A stretch of DNA of 64,000 bases from Lycium barbarum (Eukaryota; Streptophyta; Magnoliopsida; Solanales; Solanaceae): positions 65,596,782 to 65,660,781 of the forward strand of contig NC_083344.1 of assembly GCF_019175385.1 (NCBI RefSeq), written 5' to 3'. The notes under the pieces are model-generated. The model did no database searches. It was not told the DNA's origin and was given only the letters and a program-made list of their open reading frames with translations. This document shows, piece after piece, positions 12,185 to 23,800 of the stretch. The translations under genes and the position numbers were made by a program. Numbering within the stretch: position 1 is the first letter of the stretch; each line of letters starts with the position of its first letter.

Positions 12185-13215
12185 CTGCAGGCGTAGGGAA
12201 CAAGTAGGGATACTTATTCTTCATCTCATCTTCAGCTTTCCAGATCATCTCTTCTCTATTATTATTTCGCCATAACACTTTGACGGAAGCCACATCCTTA
12301 GTACGCAATCTTCTAACTTGCCGATCAAGTATAGCATCGACATATGAAAGACTGGATGTACTGCTTCCAAATCAGATGGTAGGTCCAACTCATAGGAAAC
12401 CTTTCCTACCCTACGAGTAATCTGATAAGGCCCAATGTACCTCGGGCTAAGCTTCCCTTTCTTGCCGAATCTCATTACCCCTTCATGGGTGACACCTTCA
12501 AGAACACCCAATCACCAACTTGAAACTCTAAGTGTCGACGTCGATTATCTGCATATGACTTCTGTCGACTCTGGGCTGCCAGTAACCTCTCCTGAATAAC
12601 CTTCACCTTATCAACAGCTTGCTGAATCATGTCTGGGCCTATTAATTTAGTCTCACTAACATCAAACCAACCAATATGTGACCTGCACTTCCTCCCATAT
12701 AAGGCCTCATACGGTGCTATCTGGATACTAGAATGGTAGCTATTATTATAAGCAAACTCGATAAGTGGAAAATGATCATCCCAGCTACCTCTGAAATCAA
12801 TAACACAGGCTCGTAACATATCTCCTAGCGTCTGAATAGTACGCTCGGCCTGCCCGTCAGTCTGAGGGTGGAATGTTGTGCTAAGACTCACCTGTGTCCC
12901 CAATCCTTCCTGGAATGATCTCCAGAAGTAAGCTGTAAACTGAGCTCCTCTATCTGAGATAATAGATATGGGAACCCCATGGAGTCTCACTACCTCTCTG
13001 ATATATATCTTTGTATAGTCCTCAGCTGAATAAGTAGTCCTGACTGGAAGAAAATGGGCTGATTTTGTCAGCCTATCTACAATAACCCATATAGAGTCAT
13101 ACTTCCGTGGAGTGCGAGGTAAACCTGTGATGAAGTCCATATTAATTACCTCCCATTTCTAGGTTGGGATCTCTATCTCCTGTAATAACCCACCAGGCTT
13201 CTGGTGCTCTACCTT
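12185..13215 (-). pseudogene. A integrase and chromodomain remnant
   Basis: The integrase core is seen as MDFITGLPRT (first Asp), SIISDRGAQF (second Asp) and HPQTDGQAERTIQTL (Glu), then a GPY/F module, PRYIGPYQI, near 12440. Integrase joins cDNA to the host chromosome; the chromodomain is thought to steer chromoviruses to heterochromatin. After HPVFHMSML the frame is lost: a deletion joins it to a shifted chromodomain whose correct frame still shows SVKVLWRNNNREEM and KNKYPYLF near 12190-12310. A Trp codon at 13159-13161 has become TAG. The zinc-finger part lies upstream in another frame. Confidence 0.88.
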
Positions 13216-14075
13216 CACCTGTTGACAATTCGGGCACTGAGCAAAAACTCTGTTATATCCTTTTTCATGCCATCCCACCAATACAAACATATGAGGTCAT
13301 GATACATCTTCGTCGACCCTGGATGAACAGAATAACGGGCATAGTGTGCCTCTCCCATAACCCGTTGCCATAACCCTGCAACCTCAGGTACACATAATCT
13401 GCCTTCATATCGTAACATGCCATCAGGTGTAACTTTGAATGGGGTCTCTTCGCTTTGAAGAGCTGTATCTCTATACCGGTGCCTTTTTACCTCTTCCATG
13501 ATAGAGGATTCAGCGACTTCTCGAATAGATACTCCACCATCTCCAGAATCAGCCAAACGGACTCCAAGGCCAGCTAGTCGGTAAATCTCACGAACTATCC
13601 CCTTCTTTTCTGGTTGCACATCTGTCAAGCTACCCATAGATTTACGGCTAAGAGCATCTGCTACAACATTTGCTTTCCCTGGATGGTATAGGATATCAAC
13701 ATCATAATCCTTCAGCAACTCTAACCACCGCCTCTGTCGCACATTCAGCTCTTTCTGCTTAAAGATATATTGGAGACTCTTATGATCCGTATAAACATCA
13801 ACGTGAACCCCATATAAGTAATGCCTTCATATCTTCATAGCATGAATTACTGCTGCTAACTCCGGATCGTGAGTAGGATAATTCCTTTCGTGTTTTCTGA
13901 GCTGTCGGGAAGCATAAGCTATAACCCTGCCGTGCTGCATCAATACACAACCTAGCCCCACACCTGAAGCATCACAATAAATAACATTGCCATCTGGTCC
14001 CTCTGGAAGAGTTAAGACTGAAGCCGTAGTTAGCTTGTCTTTCAGCAACTGGAAGCTTCGCTCACATGCGTCAGT
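13215..14075 (-). pseudogene. A RNase H and integrase zinc region
   Basis: RNase H landmarks are [27 protein letters not shown], and [15 protein letters not shown], with the catalytic Asp and Glu residues retained. A TGG to TGA change at 13827-13829 stops the frame after HAMKI. The integrase H2C2 finger follows ([17 protein letters not shown] ... [10 protein letters not shown]), but the frame is lost near 13240 before its Cys pair. RNase H would remove genomic RNA from the RNA-DNA hybrid. The product is inactive as it stands. Confidence 0.88.
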
Positions 14076-15113
14076 CTACTGGAACTTAGCTGCCTTCTGA
14101 GTTAGCCTTGTTAAAGGCGCTGAAATTGAGGCAAACTTCTCTACGAATCTCCTGTAATATCCTGCTAGCCCCAGAAACCTACGTACCTCCGTAGGTGTCA
14201 TAGGTCTAGGCCAAGTCTTTACAGCCTCAATCTTCTGTGTATCCACCCGAATACCATCAGCTCCAACAATATGCCCCAAGAATGCCACTGAAGTCAAGCA
14301 GAATTCTCATTTAGAGAACTTAGCATATAACTTCTGGTGCTAGAGCACCCTAAGTACCGTCCTCAAATGATCTGCATGCTCTTCTTCTGAACGTGAATAG
14401 ACCAGAATATCATCGATAAATACAATCACGAACATATGTAGGAATGGTTTGAACACTCGGTTCATTAAATCCATAAATACTGCTGGAGCATTGGTCAGCC
14501 CGAAAGACATCACTCTGAACTGATAATGCCCGTATCGAGTCCTGAATGCAGTCTTGGGAATATCTGCCTCTTTCACCCGCACCTGATGATAGCCTGACCG
14601 CAATTCTATCTTCGAAAAGTATTTAGCACCCTGCAGCTGGTCAAATAAATCATCAATCCTGGGGAGGGGATATCCATTCTTTATTGTTACTTTATTCAGC
14701 TGCCTATAATCAATACACATCTTCAGCGATCCATCTTTCTTTCTCACAAATAATACCGGTGCTCCCCAAGGTGATGTGTTAGGCCTGATGAAGCCTTTTT
14801 CTAATAAGTCTTTCAGTTGCTCCTTTAACTCCTTCAATTTTGCTGGTGCCATTTTGTAAGGAGGAATAGATATGGGCTGAGTATCTGGCAGTACATCTAT
14901 AGTAAACTCTATCTCCCGCTCAGGAGGAAGGCCTGAAAGTTCATCTGGGAATACATCTGGAAACTCATTAACTATCGGCACTGATTGAAGAGTCGGTACT
15001 TCTGCTTTCAAGTCATGCACCCGAACCAGATGATAAATATACCCCTTTCTAACCATCTTCCTTGCCGCGAGGTATGAAATAAACTTACCCCTCGGCGATG
15101 CTGTATTCCCCAT
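14076..15113 (-). pseudogene. A reverse transcriptase remnant
   Basis: RT palm motifs are present: [51 protein letters not shown] and the catalytic [11 protein letters not shown]. The thumb region [20 protein letters not shown] follows. Stops occur after RTVLRVL (near 14340), in the FSKCEF block, and at 14076-14078 where a conserved Trp codon after AAKFQ is TAG. The palm from 15113 to 14343 is open for 257 codons, the longest intact piece of this element. Confidence 0.93.
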
Positions 15114-15490
15114 CCACTTTATAACCGGCTCCCTTGGGAACTAAAATCGGACTATCTTTTCTCTACAATCAACGTTAGCATAACAAGAAGCTAACCAGTC
15201 CATACCCATAATAACATCAAACTCCGTCATATCTAACTCTATCAGATCTGCCACGGTATGACGACTATATATAATCACCGAACAATTTCTATATACTTGC
15301 TTTGCTATAACAGAATCTCCTACCGGTGTAGCCACCTCAAATGGTTCTATCAACTCAGGCTGTATTCCTATTCTACCAGCAACAAAGGGAGATATATATG
15401 ATAAGGTGGATCCTGGATCTATCAATGCATATATATCCCGAGAGAAAATCGATAATATACCTGTAACCACATTCGGGAACTGTGGGGGTG
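15114..15490 (-). pseudogene. A aspartic protease remnant
   Basis: The retropepsin active site is IYALIDPGSTLSYIS (Asp kept), followed by PFEVATPVGDSVIAKQVYRNC and VIMGMDWLASCYANVDC. It would process the Gag-Pol polyprotein in the virus-like particle. The domain is fused directly to gag with no zinc knuckle between. A stop at 15141-15143 (probably Gln to TAG) separates it from RT. Confidence 0.9.
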
Positions 15491-16511
15491 CACTCTGTGC
15501 TGGCTGGGAAGAATATCTAGTATACTGCTGAGGCTGCCTGCCTCGAAAGTCACCAGGATAACCAACCGATCTAGCCCTCTTATGCTGGCCTCTATCGTAA
15601 TCTCTATCTGGCTGACGCCCTCTGTGTCGATCCTCTACCTCCTGTGCATATGCCTGTACTCGAGTAGTATCCATACCTAGCTGAAGAGCCACCACCATAC
15701 AACCATCAATCAAATAACGATCCAGTCCCATCACATAACGATGCACTCTATCAGCCATATTAGCTACAATAGTAGGCGCATATCTGGCCAACGAGTCAAA
15801 CTCAAGACTATAATCTCGAACGCTCCTGCGATTCTGCCGCAGATGTAAGAATCTATCAACTCTAGCTCGCCTCATCTCTGGAGGCAGGAAGTGGCCAAGG
15901 AAGGCCTCCACAAACTCATCCCAAACTGCTGGAGGAGCATCTTCGCCCCTAGATAACTCCCACGACTCATACCAATTAACAGCTACATCACGCAACCTAT
16001 ACAAATCCAACTCAACAGAATCATTCTAAGAAGCCTTGATTATTCTCGCCGGACGCTGCATCTGCCGAATGAACTCCTGCGGATCGTCCTCGGGTTTTGA
16101 CCCGAAAAATTCTGGAGGATTACAACTTAAGAAGTCACGAGCCCTCAAACTGTCATGTCTATCTGCATGGTCAACTCCTAGTCTATGCCTGTCAGCCTGC
16201 CCTGCCACTAATCTAGTCAGCAACTGAACTACATCTCTCATGGCCCTATCCTCCGCCCCTGGCTGAGGAGCTGAAGGCTCAGGTACTGGGGCCTCAGGGG
16301 CTGGCGGTGGAGCTACCCCCTGATCTGGAGCTGCTGCTGCTCTAGGTTCCTCCAGAAGTAGCGGTGTAGCAGAAGTCACCGACTGAAGCACAATCTCAGG
16401 CATAAGCTGGACACGGGCCCTAGTAACTCTCCGGGTCTGGCTCGTATCTCCTGCTACCGATTTGCCGTTCTGGGCAGTTGTCGCTTTCTTTGGAGGCATA
16501 GCTGTAAACAT
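15490..16511 (-). pseudogene. A gag remnant without zinc knuckle
   Basis: The minus-strand start MPPKKATTAQNGKS is followed by a Pro/Ala-rich linker, LLTRLVAGQADRH, ARDFLSCNPPEFFGSKPEDD, and the retrotrans_gag core YRLRDVAVNWYESWE ... VWDEFVEAFLGHFLP ... RRSVRDYSLEFDSLARYAP. A stop near 16024-16026 interrupts it. Related gags carry a CCHC zinc knuckle before protease; here SSQPAQSAPPQFP runs straight into VVTGILSIF, an in-frame loss of that domain. Gag forms the particle and packages RNA. Confidence 0.88.
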
Positions 16512-16671
16512 TATAATCTGTTAGGGAGGGATTATCCTAATAATACAGCTCTATCGCATGATCTAGGATAAGAATGAAAGATAACATCCTAAATGTCCTG
16601 TAGCTTCCTGTTTATAGATGTGGTGCACAACACACCGATAACCAAGACTCTACTAGACACGGTCTATAGAC

Positions 16672-16683
16672 ACTCTGATAACA
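16672..16683 (-). other. A primer binding site (tRNA-iMet type)
   Basis: The minus strand reads TGTTATCAGAGT, close to the TGGTATCAGAGC expected for initiator tRNA-Met, four bases from the 5' LTR end at 16688. Two mismatches are likely decay. Confidence 0.75.
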
Positions 16684-16687
16684 CTTT

Positions 16688-17153
16688 TGTCACGACCCAG
16701 CCCCAAGGCCATGACTAGTGCTCGAGTTAGACACTCGTATACGTACCTATTAGACATAGTCAGGCTGACACTATAGACAATATGGGAATTGACAAAGACC
16801 CAAACGTTCACAATGTCACATATCATGATAATCTGTCTCCTGAGGAATCACAACCAATCACAACGTAATAAAATACGCAAGCCGACAAGGATGCCACTAT
16901 ATATCATTATAATACGCAAGCCGACAAGGCTGCCACTACATGTCAATATACTACGCAAGCCGACAAGGCTGCCACTACATATCTATACCATATGCAAGCC
17001 GGCAAGGCTGCCACAACAAACAGAAATATCCACAACAAAATATATAGACATAGCTGATCATAATCTATATACAACCCACATATATGTCTACAGACCTCTA
17101 AGAGTATCATCAGTGAAATATGACGGGACAGGGCCCCGCCGTACCACTGGACA

Positions 17154-17188
<35 letters not shown>

Positions 17189-18988
17189 CAAAAGATATGT
17201 ACCAAAAGTCTAGGCTCCGGAGCAATGGAGCTCTCCAAGACAGCTGAGTGGGAATCCTAAGCTGGAGGATCACCGAATCAAGTATCTGTACCTGCGGGCA
17301 TGAAACGCAGACCCCCCGAAGAAAGGGGGTCAGTACGAGATATGTACTGAGTATATAAATCATGAAACACAATAAAGAGGATCATGATTGAAATAGAAAT
17401 TACAGGAGACAAGTATGACTTTCAAAATACCAATACACTTGCCTTATAAAATGTGAAACATGCATATCAATATCATATATCATATCCGGCCTACTATGGG
17501 ACTCGGTGAATAAAGTCATCACATACCATCCTTGGCGCCACAATCACATCATCATATCATCATATCATCATATCATATATATATACCGTATCCCGCCCCT
17601 CTAGTGAGGGACTCGGTGAACAATGTAGTGAAATTGTGCACGAAAACGTATCCTGGCCCGGGACTCAGTGAAAGATAAATTGAGGCATGCACGAACAGAG
17701 TAGTGAGCAACCATAGGCAAACTAAATCATATCTGAGACTCAATAGAATAATCAAAATGAACCATCATCGAAAATCAAGACAATAGTCATATCAAGTACC
17801 CTTTGAATGCCACTATGGATTATATCGAAATAGGACGGCTGAAATCAAAAACACGTATCAAGACATAATGAAATAGGTTCTGGAAATCAAGAACATTAAC
17901 CATCCTAATGTCTTTAAGAATAAGAACTTATACATTCGTCGTTTGTTCGTTTCATATGAATCATGCCGAAAGAAAGAAAGGATAACTTTACATACCTGTT
18001 ATGGGATAACTTTAAACTATACTTTCTAGCTTCTACAACCAATCACTTATAGGAATCATTCTTTAGTTCATACTTCCTTGATTAGGGTTTTGGTTAGTTA
18101 AGAACTTAACGGAAATCGGGCAGCATTTCCCCTATATAACTCGCCTAACCCGAACTTCTAATTAATCTCTTGTTATCACAGTAATACCAACAACAACAGT
18201 AATAGAAATATTCATATCATATCCTTACAATCCAGCCCATAAACAACTCAAACAACCCAATAACCATTCTTAATCCTTTTTGAATCCAAATCATTAACAT
18301 TTAAGATTATACATCAAACAGACCAACATACGTTTTGTATACGATACATTATACACTTCTTTCTTCCAAATTTAGAAGCCATATCAACTACAACACGACA
18401 ACAATACGAACAACAACATATATACCTACTTATAATTATATTTCCATTCCTTTCCACACAACCAAATCATCCTCGAATACAATACAATTATAACATTAAG
18501 CATCAAATTCTTTCACTTTCGTCACACGATCAATAACAACCATAACAACAACAACATCAAAATTAATTCACCATTTTTAAGTTAGAGCAGCCCCCTCATG
18601 GCCCAAACAACAACTTAGCATCAACACACACAATTCTTTACATCCAATTTCACATTTACCAATTTATACAAAATCCAAACCACCTCTAAAACATGTTAGA
18701 AAGAATTAAATCTTACCTTATCAAGCTTGGCTCCTTAACGTTGCTGCCCCCAATGATTCAATTCACGTTGCAATCACCTTAAATACTTAGAACTCTTTAG
18801 AAATTCAATCTCCCTTCATTAGATTTTAGGCTCGGCCAAGATAGCCATAGCCGAGAGCTTCTTCCTCTCTCTCAACTCCACTTCTCTCTCTAATTCAATT
18901 GAAGTTAGAAATTATGATCAATGAGTCATGTTTGTGACTTATATATGCAGCCCATATGTTTTACATGTGCCCAGATAATGAATCATCC

Positions 18989-19069
<81 letters not shown>

Positions 19070-19343
19070 GTATATATATTTTTTTAAAGAATTTGATGGG
19101 GCCCACTTAATATGCTAATTAGGCTAATTAATCCCTAAATCCCCACTAAATAATCTAATCATGGTTAATTAATTGCTAATATCCACTAATATTTTTATAC
19201 TAATTGGAATTTACAAGCAAGTCGTGCCATATTAAAAATCGGGACTAAAATTCCTTGTCTCATATCCCAAAAATAATCTCGTCCTTAAACTTATGTCGAT
19301 TAGCTTACGAATAATCTAATGTACAAAAATACGGGATATAACA
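16688..19343 (-). repeat. A 5' LTR (2656 bp)
   Basis: The right LTR ends CGGGATATAACA at 19343 next to the CATTG duplication. The minus strand reads U3 first, with a long TA tract (about 18990-19057), then the TATA-like CATATATAAGTCAC near 18935-18947. The 39-bp repeats (16875-17016), a TA tract (17156-17184) and the hairpin module (17291-17360) follow. The TA tract is much longer than in the other LTR, as expected for a slipping microsatellite. Confidence 0.93.
17291..17360 (-). promoter_or_regulatory. Three-hairpin LTR module, best A copy
   Basis: Three consecutive inverted repeats: CAGTAC/GTACTG (17331-17336, 17344-17349), CCCCC/GGGGG (17312-17317, 17325-17329) and CTGCG/CGCAG (17292-17296, 17306-17310). 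On the sense (minus) strand the order is GTAC stem, C/G stem, CTGCG stem. It lies about 0.6 kb before the LTR 3' end. Copies occur in A (left), E, H, I and G2 with paired changes in the second and third stems. Function unknown. Confidence 0.65.
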
Positions 19344-20034
19344 CATTGAATGGTCGATAGAATCATGAAATATGATTGATTGAGATGTACTCTATGAAAG
19401 ACAAAGCCGTAGTATTGTTGTTGTAAAATTCCCTCCCACCAGTCAGATTTAATTGGCGTTTCCCGCTTATTTAACAGTTTAATCGAGCTCAAATTTTAAC
19501 AGAGTAGTTACCACATATAGTTCTTGAATTTGAACGGTGGAGATCTGATTCGGAGGTCCATAGCAGTGTGTTTTGAGCTATGAACAGTAGCTACGAAATT
19601 GATAAAACTTGTAAACCTTAGTTGTGCAATCTTCAAATTGGATTTCGAGTGAGTCTTTAAAGTGAAGAGGTTAATTTTGGAATATATGAATGGTATTTAA
19701 GGTATGTCTTTTTTGAAAACCTTGTTTGGATGTGTGTCTCCTTTTCGAAAGTTCTTGATTGAATAAAAAGGTGAACTTTTCATACTTTAAAACCCTATTT
19801 CATGCTTTGATTGTGGTTGGTGTGCGTGAGTGGACAAGCCCACATTAAACCATGATTGTATTATACTCTATACATGCATACGTAGTTCTAATCGTTTTCC
19901 TCTATAAGAGATGAACAATAATGTCTAATGGATTGGTAATGGTGTTTTATGATGAACTAAAATGCTAATTGATGATGTAACTACCTTGAGATGAATTATG
20001 ATTCGGGTTCTATGCTTTGAACTTTGTTGTCATG

Positions 20035-20190
20035 TTTGGCCTAGCTACTCAGGAGGAAGGGTAGTCACTATGGATTCTAGTGTGGTAATGCCTAGCCATT
20101 CGGGAGGAAGAGTGGCCACTGCGGGTTCACTACCTGGGTGCGGTTTATGCCTAGCTATTCGGGAGGAAGGATAGCCATCGAGAACTTGAG
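20035..20190. repeat. D internal tandem repeat, about 57-60 bp
   Basis: Three copies of TGCCTAGCTATTCGGGAGGA followed by AGGATAGCCA-type sequence. A second short repeat, CCTGTGAGTGGCTTGTT, occurs three times between 20490 and 20580. Both are in the downstream half of the D LTR. Confidence 0.75.
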
Positions 20191-20779
20191 ATTCCAATGT
20201 GGTTCTTCTAAGCTGTTTAGGGAACCTCAAAGTTCATCTCTTCATTGTGACTGATTCCTGGGCCTGTATCGGCATGTGTGATATCCTTATCTCTCTGTGA
20301 AGTGTATTTGATTATAATCTGCGGGGTTGAGAGGACATAATTGAAAGTTGTAAACTTGATAAAAAGGGATTCACATTCATTTGACTATGCATATTAAACC
20401 AAGATGGTTTATGGAACCTTAAGTGGTCATACCATCGGTTCACTTGTTTGGGCATGTATTGGCATGTGTTATAGTTTGAATATACTTTGATTATCCTGTG
20501 AGTGGTTTGTTTCGTATCTTGTTTCCTGTGAGTGGCTTATTGATAATAATGAACTTGTTTTCCTGTGAGTGTCTTGTTGATGATATTGGCCTCGAATTGA
20601 AAAGACGCAAATGGTAATAAATGGTATATTGAATCGGAAAAGATATATACTTGTCTCATGGTTTTCTATTGATGATTTTGAGTTTTACGATTGATCTCGT
20701 CTTGGATTTCAGATTATTCTATTGGAACTGTTTTCACTAATAATTATTGTATTATTTTGCTATATTACTTACTTTCCCC

Positions 20780-20829
20780 GAGGCACTCACTAAGTACTCA
20801 GGCATACCATTCCTATTTTTGATGGTATG
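20780..20829 (+). promoter_or_regulatory. LTR hairpin in D
   Basis: CTAAGTACTCAGG precedes a perfect 8-bp hairpin: CATACCAT at 20803-20810, loop of 11, ATGGTATG at 20822-20829. It lies about 440 bp before the LTR 3' end, the place occupied by the hairpin modules of other families, but its stem sequence is unrelated. Confidence 0.45.
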
Positions 20830-23800
20830 TTAGGTAACGAAGAAGAGCCGGTACAGACAGATCTCGCGGGTTAGGAGCACTTGCTGCTTTCCAGATTGTT
20901 TGCACATTTGTTCGTGGGTTTTCATTGAGTCAAATATTACTCCTTAGTAGTTTCGAGCTGTGTCCTGAGTTAGTTTAATTTTCTTAGAAGCTCCATAGAC
21001 AAGTGTCATACTATGGGTAGATGTTGAAGTCTCCTATGACTTTTGGAGGCGCTTGCCACACTTATAAGTATTCATTTGTATTAGACTTTCTGGTTTTTTT
21101 CATAATTGTTATCTTAAATTTTATTTAGTTATTTATCACTTGTTTAATTAAAAAAAATGAAAGATTATCGAAAAGGGGCTTGACGTTATTGATTTATAAG
21201 GTTCTTTCGATGTTGTTCATGACGTCGGATGCCGGTCATGTCTAGGGTGGGTTTTGGGGCATGACAAGCCCAAATGTTTCTTTTATTTTGCTTTCTTGAA
21301 TTTCTCAAATTATGAAATATACTTTTTAAAAATGTATTCACTGAAAATCAATTTTTATATAAAAAAAAAACATTCTTTCACTTTTATTTACTTTAAACAA
21401 ATGGAATACAACTCTTTTATCATTCGGATTTAATCTGAAACATATTCGGGCCCTAAATGTATTGTTTAACTAAATCCTAGGTTCTAACTTATAAGGTTTT
21501 CAATATCCATACAAATGCATTTTTTGCATGTTTACACAGAAATAATGTAAAACTATAATACAAGAAGGGGAAAAAAAGTTTAGCTTATTACGGCCTTGGG
21601 ACCAAATTATTCAACAGTCTTGTTCTCGTTCTTCTATGCTCTTCTAGTCCTTCATCCGAGCTGTCCGGCTTTTGACTTTACTTCACTTTATCGTTGGTAG
21701 AATCTCATCTCCCAGACCCATATTAATTAGACGTACCTCGCAAGAATGAAATGAAAATAGTTAGTCAAATGATACGCCACCCCATAGGGTGATGTTTATG
21801 AATATAAACAATAATATCCCTCGGACTCGTGCCAAACTTTGAGAGCTTTGATTATGGAGGCTCAGACTCACGGTTCTGAATATTGCAAAGGAACCTGAAT
21901 CGTGTCGCGGCTTCAAACTAAGGGCCATTCTAGTTGCCTTGCCAAGCGCATGTTGGTTCCTACCACAGGATATCAATGTGAGATCATCCTTTCCTAAACC
22001 GAGGGATAACCTTTCCGGACAAGGCATGGCCTAAAATATCATTTTCTCATTAGCTCAAGTGTAGTATATATTCAAATCATTGATCTTCAATCAAGTGTAG
22101 TGATCGATTCTTTTAAAACAAGAGCAGCAACAATCAGGAATATTGCAATATTTCCCTTGTAGCATCTGTTCATTTTTTTTAAGAAAAAAGTAGCAGCCAT
22201 ATCAAGATGCAGTATCTATTCTTCCAAGTGTAACAACTTCTCAAAAGCAGTAGTAAGACATGCCCTAACAGTAAAACATTTTGGCCAAAATGCTACAGTA
22301 AATGGCCAAAATGAAGCAGCCATTGAGGTTCGAAATGCAGCAGTAAAGGACTAAAAGACACAGAAACAAATGGCCCAATTTCACCAGCAATCCACTCTAG
22401 AAGGAAGTATTAGGATGCGACAACCAGCCTTCTCAAATAACTTAGCAACAGTTTAGAGCCAAGCCATAGTTTGGCTTTGTATTAGCAGCCAGATAGCAGC
22501 ACAACAAAAACAAAGAATACATCATCTTAAGTGCAGCAACAACACTCCAAACTTCAGTTAAAACAAACAACATTTATCCCCAAAAAAAAGAGAACACAAT
22601 AGTCATTTTGCCCTTAATTTTCAGCAGCGCAAAGCCAAAACCAACATCTGTTTGCCCTAAATGTTGCCTCAAAATACCATATCTTGCAACCTTAAATGCA
22701 ATAACATTTTTGGCCCAAAGGTGCAGCAATTCAGAAGAAGTATCATAGCAACAAATAGCAGCCAACATTAAACTCAATACAACAACAGGTTTAAACCTAC
22801 TCAGGTGCAGCAAACGTACAACAACTCTTTGCAGTATCCTAGGGGATTTGGGTTTTGTCTCTCCCCCAATTCATACAAAGGAAGAGAAGGTGGAGAAGGA
22901 TTAGTATCAAGGAGTAAAGGGATTTTTTATAAGATAAATCAAATAAGATACTTCACTAATTATCACAACCTGGTTTAAACTTAGGAAATGGTTAAGGTGA
23001 CAAAAGAATCAAGTTCAAAACCCTCAAAATAGTTCATAATACAGACCCAAAATTTCCAGAAGTTGTAAACTAAGAGAGGGCAAGGCTAAACTCTTTAAAG
23101 CTAGAAATCTGGGAGCTTATTGTTACAAGAAACTTAATAGTCAACTTATGCAGTGATTTCCAGAAAGTAAGGTTTCCTCTAAACACAATGTGCTCCGAAA
23201 TGAATTTAGAGACTGGCCATCAAACATCAATCTTAAGCAGCAAACTTGAAAGATAAGACATAAAGAGGGGGTTACCACCATCCGTATTTTCGATGTCGCA
23301 CAAGGTCAAAATGTTTCTAGAACCTTAGGCATAGCAGGCTATCAGAGGAGGCTAAACCACACCCTAAGCTTGCCTTGACAATACAACTAGCTTAACAACA
23401 AGTCAGGAAAAAACTGAGGAACAAAAGACATGACAAAGCAAAGAAAATTAACAAACAGAAAAACCCAATATGTATACAAAGAGCTAGCTTAACTCACTAC
23501 CAGATAGTCACATGAATCAAACCTTTATTTCAACTAAAACTAGTAGAAAGGTCTCCCACTTATCTTTTGAAGATCAAATGTTTATCAAGCAAGGTAGGTT
23601 TTTTTGCTCAAGTAAAAGAAACAGTAAATCAAAGACCTTATATTCAATAAGTTAGAAGACTGTTGTAGATTAGGAATACACTTAGTTTCATCTTCAAAGC
23701 AATCAGCTACTTAAAGATTAGTTTAGAGTGATTAACACGTTTGAGATCAAGATTCCCCCAAGTTACTAATGATCAATAGAGTTTGAAAATAAAAAATGAA

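Larger units (their letters stand above)
9339..19343 (-). mobile_element. Chromovirus A (Tekay/Del-like), complete but decayed
   Basis: A 10.0-kb Ty3/gypsy element with two similar LTRs (9339-12040 and 16688-19343) starting TGTCACGACCC and ending GGGATATAACA, flanked by CATTG at 9334-9338 and 19344-19348. The internal region 12041-16687 has the PBS at the right and the PPT at the left, so it reads on the minus strand: gag, protease, RT, RNase H, integrase, chromodomain. By eye the LTRs differ by a few percent, so it is younger than B. The coding region has many stops and two larger deletions, so it is not autonomous now. It is inserted in D. Confidence 0.95.
8672..21266 (+). mobile_element. 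Solo LTR D, interrupted by element A
   Basis: D starts TGTAACATCTCGTAAATTCG at 8672 and ends TTTTGGGGCATGACA at 21266, flanked by AGCCC at 8667-8671 and 21267-21271. Its own sequence is 8672-9338 plus 19349-21266, about 2.6 kb, with element A nested inside. No coding sequence, PBS or PPT belongs to D, so it is a solo LTR. Orientation is plus: ATACGACC palindromes and a TATA-like stretch near the start, a hairpin near the end. Confidence 0.9.
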
